Assembly: GCA_037127315.1 (NCBI GenBank)
Contig: JBBBDQ010001028.1
Location: 3,422,501-3,486,500 of the forward strand
Reading direction: 5' to 3'
Source of the DNA: Ascarosepion bandense
Taxonomy: Eukaryota; Mollusca; Cephalopoda; Sepiida; Sepiidae
Length of the DNA stretch: 64,000 nucleotides
Both the position numbers and the translations under genes were made by a program. The notes beneath the pieces are model-generated. The model was not told where the DNA came from, did not search any database, and saw only the letters and a program-made list of their open reading frames with translations. Shown here in pieces: positions 55,570 through 64,000 of the stretch; the first letter of the stretch is position 1; each line of letters begins with the position of its first letter.

Positions 55570-57165
55570 GTGTTTGTGGGGAAATTTTTGATTTAACTTT
55601 TTATCAAATTTAAAAATGTTAACATTGACTGTAATTTTCAAATGATTTCCGCCTCCAGCAAATTTGGTCGAGTAACCAAATTGGATATTACCTTAATTAA
55701 TGAATAAAATGTATGGAAAATTATTATTTATTTATTATTATTTATTAGTGATGAGTAACACCTTATCTCAGTTGTGCGTGCGTATTTATCGTTGTTTATG
55801 CATAAATATAAATGTGTGACATTTACCCTCATACCAATATATATGGTTTGGGTGATTCGTTTTTTAAGGCTTATTAACACGTTCCAAGTTATTTAATATT
55901 TCATCTTATTCTTATTTTCAACCACTAGAAATGGTGTTGCATCAAATAACACATAACATCTAAAAAGTAAATTTAGTAAAGAATGAGTTTTAAAGTATCG
56001 TCTCGATTTTACTCATAGACAAATTCGAGATTTGACACTTTTAGAGTTCCTTCTTTGTGCTTTTAATAGTATTTTCTCTGACTTTTATTGGTCGTTCTTG
56101 ACTCGTTTATTTGGGGTTTTTTTGCAAGAAGCATGCTAATATCGATACGAAAGTTAGATGGAATGCATTTGGGAAGTGGAATAAATTGCTAGTTTTGTGG
56201 TTAGAATACGAATAAAAATTAGCATCAACACTAAGATAAAGTGAGAAAAAAACGGAATCTACTCTGAGAAATGGAAAATGGAGATATTTGCAGGGTCATT
56301 TGTTAATAAATCTACCTTCCAGAAACAAACGTAGCTAGAGCTTTTTGACACTTTTAGAGACGTTTTAGATGTAACATGTACAATTCTTAATCCATTTGCG
56401 AAGTTATGAATAGCATACAATTTCACCAATTATGTAGAGAATCTTGCACCCTATGATTTCTATTTTTCCATCACATTTTCTACCAATGGATTTAAATATA
56501 GGCAACTGTATAAAAGATCGTCTTTTGTCTAGCAACGTTCATGTATATAATTCATGTGTATATGTGTAGCATAATTCTAGTTTTTTTGATAATGTATATT
56601 AGTTTGCTTTCTTGCACACGCGTAAGTGTCTCTGTGTGTTTTGTGTGTGTTTTGTGTGTGTTTTGTGTGTGTACGTCTATTAGACATTTTTAAAGTAAAA
56701 TTTGGAATTTTTGTGATGCTTGTTTTTCACTAGTTACGCAAGTTTCGTCAACGTCCGTGTGTACGTGAGGTCTTCTTAACCAACGTAAAACAAAAACAAC
56801 AAAAATTAAACTAACTGAATGTTCTTTCAAACTGCTTAATCAACATACACAAAGTGAGAGGGAGAGAGAGAGAGAGAGAGAAAGAGTAAGAAACAAAGGA
56901 AAACACGTTATAATAAAAATCCTGCATAAACAAAGTAGAATTATGATACACATACACACATAAACTATACATACAAATGCTTCTTGAAAACAGATGTACG
57001 TGATAGCTGAAACACGAAGAACAGAAAAATAACAAAATTTTCTTTTTATCCTCCGTATTTTATTCTCTGAAGAAAATTTAATAAAATCGAAACGTGTTTG
57101 ACTTTATAAATGCTTCTTATATGTCACTTATACTATTGTTCTGTCGGATTTCAATCCATATTTAA

Positions 57166-57212
<47 letters not shown>

Positions 57213-57890
57213 GACACAAAGTTATGTCTTTGCATTCGTAGATATGGAGAACCTGTGATAAATAGATAATGACCACAGACACAATTTCGGTTATGCCATT
57301 CTATGCACGGCATACATAAGATCACACAATTTATTCTGAATTAATTTCTCAGCTGTTTTCATCCTGTTCAAATTAATCGACCAATCGATTGCGTGCGAAT
57401 TAGGAATTAATCTGCCAACCACAATTAGGATCTAATTAAAGAATATAAAATATGAATATGACAATAAAAATCTCCTTTCCAACACTGGCGATTTAGAAAT
57501 GATACATTTCGGAATTATGTGATTAACTTGGACACAAAAAGACCCTAGCGTCGTTTTATGAAGCATTGTTACTGGGTTCTATGTCATTGGCTACGTTAAT
57601 AATATTACCTTGTGTTAGATAGAAAGAATTAAGCTTAAATAGTTTATTCAATTGCTGGAAAGTAATCTAACAGACAATTGCTCGTTTTGTAAGTTCTCAC
57701 TTTGCTCCAACCATTACTACACAAATCATTTTTGATAATGATTTTTGATAATGATTTTTGATAACATTAATTTTTCGTTTAACATTGACTAAATATATCA
57801 TTGATTTTTAAAATTATAATTACTATGATTAGTAGTAGTAGCAGAAGTATTAGTTTGTGATTTAGTAGTAGTAGTAGATTCATTATTATC
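55570..57890. other. Non-coding stretch with small repeats
   Basis: Four TTTTGTGTGTG units at 56630-56670, (AG)n at 56859-56881, (CT)n(TA)n at 57168-57213. A weak hammerhead-like core is at 57067-57092 (CTGAAGA, ATTT-AATA-AAAT, C, GAAA). No coding frame recognised. Confidence 0.5.
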
Positions 57891-57893
57891 ATT

Positions 57894-58052
57894 AAGGGAG
57901 AGAGCAGAAGATTTTCCCGCAGTTGGTTGTCATTAATTTCTTGGGTAGACTGGTTGCCAACCAAACCTATAGACCTCAACCTGTACTGTTATTTGACCCA
58001 TAGCTGGAGAGAAGAGATGGATTAATACCATATCCACTGCACCAAAACGTGA
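57894..58052 (-). mobile_element. tRNA-derived SINE, family A, internally deleted
   Basis: CCCGCAGTTGGTTGTCAT, GTAGACTGGTTGCCAACC and GATGGATTAATACC, then directly CATATCCACTGCACC: the B-box region is missing. Confidence 0.75.
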
Positions 58053-58224
58053 TTCTTATATTTAATATATAAAATCCCAATAAACCTATCATGACATTCA
58101 TTCTGACGAGAGTATATCAATCGCGAGCGCGATTTGATGGGAGATTTCGAGATAAGCAACACATAAGCTTGCAAGTGAACTCGAAAATACATTCAGGTCT
58201 GAAAACACAGTTAACTCAAACGAT

Positions 58225-60263
58225 ATTATTATGTTGTAATTTTTCATTATATTTCGATTTCGAACTACCTACCAAGTCTGCGGGAAGACCTAAGGCAGGC
58301 CGTAGTGTGTTGTTATGTCTCCATTTCATGTTTTTCTACCTCTTCTAACATCCCTGGCGTTACAGAGACAATGTTTTCCTTAACAAGACATTCTTTTTTG
58401 TATATCTCTTAAGCTAGGATTTCCAGAGATTCTTTCAATGTGTTGCTTTGTTCCATTTTTATCATTCCAGATGCGCCTACTATCACTGGCACGATTCTTG
58501 TTTTCAATTTCTACATTTTTTTCTATTTCAATTTCCAGGTTTTTATATTTTCACAATTTTTCGAATTCCTTGGTTGCTATGATACAATCTGCTGGACAAG
58601 CCATATCAATTCATTGGCAAGTTTTTTCTTTCTGCTCTTTAACAATAATGTCCGGTCTATTTGCTTCAATTTTTCTGTGTAGATGGTGTAAGCCCATAGA
58701 ATGGCTACATCTTCTATTTCTGTAACCGGTGCTGGGTGATGTTCATACCAGTGTTTGTTTACATATTTTCCATAACGTTTGCACACTGTCCAATTTAAAG
58801 ATTGCTCCACTCTATCGTGACGATTTTTATATTCATTTGGGGCAAATACAGAATGGTCTATTGTTTCTTGGTATTTATCACAGAACCTGCATTTTGGATC
58901 CACATTATTATGTATAATATTTACCTGAAAGTTCCTAGTGAAAAGACTTTGGTCTTGCGCTGCACGAATAAAGCCTTCAGTCTCAGACTTTAATTCATAT
59001 GCACGTAACAATCGATGAGTATTAACTTTATCAACATTGGATTTATTAGCACGTTCTGGATATTGGCCATGCAGAGGTTTGTCTTGCCAGCGTTGTTTCA
59101 TCTGTTTAAGAGCTTTATCCTTGGTTTTTTTTTTCATATTTTTGCGCAATAGTAGGTTCTTGGCTTCTGTTTTGCTTTTCTAGAGTCTACTAAATGTAAA
59201 TCTTGTTTTTATTTTCTGCCTTCTTTCCTTATTGAATATTTTTCTTTCTGTTTTCATGTTGTTTGACTAATTGTATCATCCAGTCCTTTGTTGTTTCTAT
59301 GTATATTAGTAAGCCAATATTTGTTGTCTTGTATGACAATTCTAGCTGAATAAGACCTCTTCTACCTTCTTTACGGGGTATGTATAGACGGTCTACATCA
59401 GCCTTTGGATGATGCACCTCATGCTTAGAAAAAGCTTTCTTGTTTTAGAATCCATTCGTCTGATGTCGTTTAGAGTCCAGTTCCCGATGTTGAAACTATA
59501 TTAGACCACTGGGATTGCAAAACTATTAATGGCCATAATTCTGTTCTGAGAATTCAATTCAGTTTTTAATAGCAGTTGGAGCCTTCTATAGTACACTTTA
59601 TGCACTATTTCTTTCATTTTTTATGGTGAATGTTGTCACTCTCATTTACACCTAGGTATTTATAAGCTTCTTCCTGCTCTAAATCTTTTATTGTTACAGC
59701 AGGGTCTAAGCTAATTGAGGATGCTTGTTGTAGCGATCCTCGTAAAACTGTAGCTTTAGCACATTTATTCAAATTGAATTTAATTCCAGTGTCTTGACTG
59801 TAGCATGTTACAGTTTGCAAAAGACCTTCTCATTATCATTTTAGAATACTAATTTAACTCATCCATGTAAAATAGATGGCTCATTTTCTTTTGAGCTGTT
59901 TTATAACCACATTTTGTCTTGTTAACTGGTTAATGCTATTAATGATATGCAAAATAGTAAGGAGGACAAAGAGTCACCTTGAAATATACCTCTTTTGATG
60001 TTTATTTCACCAGATTTATAGGTTCCAATAATATAATTGATGTAAAGGGTTGTTTTCCATATCGACATACATTATTCGATGAAATTGATGATGACGGATG
60101 ATACATTGTACATATTTAAAGTCTTTAAGATCCAGAAATGTGGTACTCTATCGAATACCTTACGATAATCTATCCAGGCAGTACTAAGATTTTTCTTTGC
60201 ATGGAAGCGGTTTTCCAAGATCATCCTGTTAATAAGTTATTGGTCTTTACATCCATAACAGCC
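58225..60263 (-). mobile_element. LINE with RLE-type C-terminus, copy A
   Basis: A minus-strand element truncated in the RT at about 60263, with its 3' end near 58225 after GGTCTTCCCGCAGACTTGG. The 3' part aligns with copy B (60264-61507) at high identity, and B lies immediately upstream in the same orientation. Confidence 0.85.
58577..60263 (-). pseudogene. Non-LTR RT polyprotein, copy A
   Basis: From the 5' side: LINRMILENRFHAKKNLST and AWIDYRKVFDRVPHFWILKT (RT motif with the first catalytic Asp); YKSGEINIKRGIFQGDSLSS (GxxQGDxLSP); LFCISLI; HLFYMDELN (YMDD box with Asp to Glu); GIKFNLNKCAKATVLRG; EEAYKYLGVNE; HHPKADVDRLYIPRKEGRRG. The 190-codon frame 58577-59149 follows with LHGQYPERANKSNVDKVNTH, CRFCDKYQETIDH and NEYKNRHDRVEQSLNW. 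Several frameshifts separate these blocks. The zinc finger in this copy lacks six residues present in copy B. Loss of the catalytic Asp and the frameshifts show it is dead. Confidence 0.85.
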
Positions 60264-61507
60264 ACGTTTGCACTTTATTATTATTATGTCATTTTTCATC
60301 ATATTTCAATTTCTTCTTTGGTCTCACTACCAACCAAGTCTGCGGGGAGACCTAAGGCAGGTCGTGGCGTGTTGTTATGGCTCCATTCCATGTTTTTCTA
60401 TCTTCCCTATCATCCCCAGCATTACATAGATAAATTTTTCCTTAGTGTGTAGGCTGTACTTAATAAGATATTTTTTGTATATCTCTTAAGCTGGGGTTTC
60501 CAGGGATTCTTTCAATGTGTTGTTTTGTTCCGTTTTTTATCATTCCAAGTGCACCTACTATCACTGGCACAACTCTTGTTTTCAATTTCCACATTGTTTC
60601 TATTTCAATTTCCAGGTCTTTATATTTTGACAGTTTTTCAAATTCCTTGATTGCTAAGTTACAATCCGCTGGACAAGCCATATCAATTAATAGAAAAGTT
60701 TTCTCCTTCTGGTTTTTAACAATAATGTCTGGCCTGTTTGCTACAATTTGTCTGTCTGTGTAGATGGTGTAATCCCATAGAATGGTTACATCTTCTATTT
60801 CTGTAACCGGTGCTGGGTGATGTTCATACCAGTGTTTGTTTACAGCTTTTCCATAATGTTTGCACATTGTCCAATGTAAATATTGCCCAACTCTATCGTG
60901 GCGATTTTTATATTCATTTGGAGCAAGCACGGAACTGCCTGAGATTAGGTGGTCTATTGTTTCTTGGTGTTTATCACAAAACCTGCATTTTGGATCCATA
61001 TTATTATGCATAATATTTGCCTGAAAGTTTCTAGTGAAAAGACTTTGGTCTTGTGCTGCAAGAATAATACCTTCAGTTTTAGACTTTAATCCAGATGCAC
61101 GCAACCATCGATGAGTATTAACTTTGTCAACATTGGATTTATTGGCACGTTCTGGATATTGGCCATGCAGAGGTTTGCCTTGCCAGCGCTGTTTCATCTG
61201 TTCAAGAGCTTTATCTTTGGCTTTCATTTTCATATTTTTTGCCGCAATAGTTGGTTCTTGGCTTCTGTTTTACTTTTCTACAGAATCTACTAACTGTAAA
61301 TCTTGTTTGTATTTACTGCCTTCTTTTATTATTGAATATTTTTTCTTTCTTTCTTCATGTTGCCTTACTAATTGTATCACCCAATTCTTTGTTGTTCCTA
61401 TGTATGTTAATAAGCCAATAGTTGTGGTCTTGTATGACAATTCCAGCTGAATAAGACCTCTTCCACCTTCTTTACGGGGTATGTATAAACGGTCTACATC
61501 AGCCTTT
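60264..61507 (-). mobile_element. LINE with RLE-type C-terminus, copy B (5' truncated)
   Basis: Runs from the ADVDRLYIPRKEG segment, cut off at an (ATT)n array, to a 3' end next to TTATTATTATTATG, directly at the 5' edge of copy A. Confidence 0.85.
60460..61233 (-). CDS. C-terminal zinc finger and endonuclease-like domain of LINE copy B
   Basis: A 257-codon open frame, the longest protein-like frame in the window; its Met is internal to the original ORF. Residues 21-60: PLHGQYPERANKSNVDKVNT, a conserved linker. Residues 83-100: CRFCDKHQETIDHLISGSS, a CX2CX8H finger whose expected final Cys (about residue 100) is Ser. Residues 107-140: EYKNRHDRVGQYLHW and KHWYEHHP. Residues 167-204: RPDIIVKNQKEK, LLIDMACPAD and KY, the RPD...D...K layout of restriction-like endonucleases in R2-superfamily LINEs. 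The final third (VVPVIVGALGMIKNGT, IPGNPSLRDIQKI) is the conserved C-terminus of this family. The precise clade is not assigned. Confidence 0.75.
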   Translation of the reverse strand: MKMKAKDKALEQMKQRWQGKPLHGQYPERANKSNVDKVNTHRWLRASGLKSKTEGIILAAQDQSLFTRNFQANIMHNNMDPKCRFCDKHQETIDHLISGSSVLAPNEYKNRHDRVGQYLHWTMCKHYGKAVNKHWYEHHPAPVTEIEDVTILWDYTIYTDRQIVANRPDIIVKNQKEKTFLLIDMACPADCNLAIKEFEKLSKYKDLEIEIETMWKLKTRVVPVIVGALGMIKNGTKQHIERIPGNPSLRDIQKISY

Positions 61508-61511
61508 ATTA

Positions 61512-61579
<68 letters not shown>

Positions 61580-61580
61580 T
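61506..61580. repeat. (ATT)n microsatellite
   Basis: ATT array at the truncation edge of LINE copy B. Copy B's own 3' end also carries a short ATT run (60270-60285). Confidence 0.95.
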
Positions 61581-61919
61581 CAGGTTATTTATCGACAATA
61601 TTTCTCAATAGACGTTATAATATTTAGCAACTTTTTTCTCTCGTTCGGCTACTACATGTAGGTACTTTATAAATGATGACATCTATTATCTGAAGTATTT
61701 TTACCTTAGCTAAACTGGTTTAATTAGGACCGATCAATTTGAATATATGTTTTTGTTCAGAGATGGAAACAGTACAATAGCTGATACAATTTTTTTAAAT
61801 AAAAGAAACAGTGATTTTCTCAGAACGTATCTGTTTTTTATTCCTTTATTTCAAAGAACTGTTTTTTATTCCTGTGTTCCGAGAAAGTGATTTTTTCATT
61901 CCTTTGTTCCAAAGAATTA

Positions 61920-62300
61920 TACCCGGAAACAGGAACCACATCATTTAAGGTCAGCAGCATCTAAAATGGATGCAATATGTAACTCGAAGAGAAAGTAATG
62001 TCATAATCAAGAAGTTGACGCTCAATACTCCTTTTAAACAAAAACATTAGGAAGGAACCCCACCTCCATCAATATCGGAAAGAGCGATAACAGTTACTGA
62101 ACTTGAGAAACATACTTTCCCCAAACATTGGTTTTAATAGAAAGATTTTTATAAATTTAAACCGATGGTAGTACAAGCTACTTAGTTAATGAGTGTCGAA
62201 TGTTTTCTTATAAGGAAACGGTCAATATTACCGTTACTATTTTGCTTCAGCTTCCATCATTCACTCATGATCTACAACTTTTATCCTTCAACAAGTTTTC
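61920..62300 (+). mobile_element. Tc1-like remnant related to 5.5-6.0 kb
   Basis: Shares with 5800-5990 the order AGGAAG...CCATCAATAYYGGAAAG...CGAT, and GARTGTCRAATRTTTTCTT with AAGRAAAC. Decayed; no frame. Confidence 0.5.
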
Positions 62301-62309
62301 AACATTCGA

Positions 62310-63435
62310 TCTTTTCATTTTGCATTGACGGCTATTAATACTATAACAATTATTATTATTTTATTATTATTATTCATAAAGATACATATTTGTTCTTGAG
62401 TTGAAGTGGTGAAGATAGTAATAGGCCATTTATTATAAGAATGGTCGCACCTTTGAAATCTCAAAATGCAAAAGGATGGGCTTTTCCTGTTATATCAAGT
62501 CAATTTCATATTTGTACTTACATTTGTCGGTTTAGTTAAATCTAAGTTGTTTGCACAGTTCTTAGTGAAAACCTGTTTCTAACGATTCATATGTATTTTC
62601 GTTCTATTTTTATATAATTCATTCCGATTATACAGCTTCATGATTTTTCATTATCATCCTTTACCACAGAAGCAACATTTACTATTGAGTTGCACTGTGT
62701 TAACTTTTTGTTCAAACGGATCTTATTTTAATCCACTCATTCTGAATTGCAATAAGGAGAGATTCCGTTCCCGTTTTAAGGCTTTCTAATGCGATGTTTT
62801 TGTTTCCTTATATATTTTGATTTTTTTTATTATTATTACAATCTCTACCTGATATGTCCATTCGCTCTTTTTACTGTTTGGCGGAGACCAAATCAAGATA
62901 ATTTTCACCGCCGATGAACCATGTTCTTCTTTGCATTGTCTACGCACATCTTTAAACAAACATGTTAAATGTGTAGTCGTGGTCATTTAAAAAATAGATA
63001 AATAAGAAAACTGTCCAACAAAAAATTGACAAAAAACAAAAATGGTGAAGAGTAAAAAGAATATAAAGCAAGCAAAAAAATATGCAAGACAAATCAACAG
63101 TAATATGGCAAAAAGTTCACAAACAAAGAATTGGTATTGACACACAAAAGCAAGTTCCGACAATCTAACGTGGCGTTCTGACTCCAAAACAAGACAGATC
63201 GAGACTGAGTGACTGGGAACTGCAAAACGGGCTGATTTTGTGGTAAGAAAAAATTCCAGCATGCATTTGTGTGCGTTTGCTTGTAAAAGAAAAGGTGTAA
63301 GTGTTTTGCAGTAATTCCCAACCGAAGATTGAAATCAACAAAACATTTCTATTTGTATTGAAAAACTCAAAATTAATGAGTTTATTGCCATTTGGTAAAA
63401 TGTCTACTGTTTAATTTTCAGCTTTTTCTTGGTTG
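62310..63435. other. Non-coding stretch
   Basis: No recognised element; the minus-strand frames at 62.8-63.3 kb show no family features. Confidence 0.5.
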
Positions 63436-63439
63436 TACG

Positions 63440-63555
63440 AAATTGTATATAAACTCTTTAAAGAACATATTCTGTTGTTGTTCAAGTACTTTTGACCACT
63501 TCAGCTACTTTCAAGAATCAATATGGTGTCTGCGTGGTAGGCATGCTGATATTCT
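63440..63555. repeat. Dispersed repeat shared with the 32.6-kb loop
   Basis: GTTCAAGTACTTTTGACC...CAAGAAT...TCTGCGTGGTAG parallels 32608-32668 (GTTCAAGTACTTTCGC...CAAGAATTC...TCTGGTGTGGTAG). Possibly another small SINE. Confidence 0.5.
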
Positions 63556-63625
63556 TTCAAAAGCTTTAAATAGTCTACATTGACAATACGCTACCTCTTA
63601 TTACAAAAATGTATATATATACAAG

Positions 63626-63682
63626 CCTGTTTTGCTGTATGATAGCTCATCAGTGAAGCTATACATCCACTTGCTTCTGGCC

Positions 63683-63724
<42 letters not shown>
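63626..63724 (-). mobile_element. SINE-B fragment ending in (TA)n
   Basis: CCTGTTTTGCTGTATGATAG and CTCATCAGTGAAGC match 462-500; the copy breaks off into (TA)n at 63687-63724. Nothing is recognised from 63725 to the end. Confidence 0.7.
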
Positions 63725-63728
<4 letters not shown>

Positions 63729-64000
63729 AAAGTATACTCAGTCACAGTCTGAGATAATGAACAGAATGGTTAAATGAAGAAGACAAGGGGAAAACTAAAT
63801 TTTTTTCACTTACGCTTTTTTTTCCTATCACGGACTTTATCAAGCCAAAAAGATGTTGATTTATTGCAAAATTTACAATTTCGGCACATTGCCGAAAGAA
63901 GAAGGGGAAACAACTGAAGCTGGTTACGGCCCATTTACTCTTTACAATTTTTCTGTTCACCATGAGAACCTAATCACCCAAACCACCACATTCCAAAATA

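Overview
The window reads as animal nuclear DNA from a repeat-dense genome, most likely a cephalopod mollusc of the octopus type. That assignment is an inference. It rests on tRNA-derived SINEs, many Penelope-like elements (PLEs), degenerate Tc1/mariner elements, CR1-like LINE tails and more than 30 long (TA)n arrays in 64 kb. There are no prokaryotic features, no CRISPR array, no rRNA and no intact tRNA gene. No complete host gene is visible.

The only host-gene candidates are two short exon-like segments on the + strand, 1894-1951 and 53793-53851. Each has a plausible acceptor and donor, and their phases fit a direct splice. If they are real, almost the whole window is a ~52 kb intron filled with transposons, plus part of the next intron.

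Layout. 0-4 kb: a perfect 97-bp foldback, SINE pieces, and two LINE 3' ends with (GAA)n tails. 5.5-6.4 kb: an eroded Tc1-like copy. 9-13.2 kb: CR1-like LINE C-terminus, two minus-strand GIY-YIG PLE fragments, a SINE and a 45-bp minisatellite. 15.3-20.2 kb: a minus-strand PLE (GIY-YIG endonuclease, YRDD reverse transcriptase, upstream hammerhead-like terminus) split by a Ty3-like LTR retrotransposon with a 5-bp GTTAG target duplication. The LTR element kept gag, protease and an integrase tail but lost RT/RNase H. 21.2-22.9 kb: a Tc1 element with ~215-bp IR/DR termini, itself hit by a 176-bp LINE tail. 23.3-23.8 kb: an inverted-repeat unit between two (TA)n arrays.

30.9-33.6 kb: a repeat shared with the window start, a PLE terminus, two nested palindromes and long microsatellites. 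35.1-37.9 kb: LINE endonuclease/RT fossil, a well-formed hammerhead-like RNA, and a GIY-YIG PLE between 240-bp inverted repeats. 43.7-46.6 kb: a mariner inserted in (TA)n and carrying a SINE, then a PLE with a nearly complete hammerhead motif. 47-48.9 kb: LINE and Helitron-type helicase fossils. 53-55 kb: mariner 5' end, candidate exon, ~31-bp minisatellite. 58.2-61.5 kb: two head-to-tail copies of a LINE with a restriction-like endonuclease type C-terminus.

The most interesting theme is a recurring RNA motif, CTGANGA + stem + GAAA, at eight loci. Two have all three stems and a UA cleavage site. Several lie at PLE ends directly beside (TA)n arrays. Nothing here looks like a working autonomous transposon.
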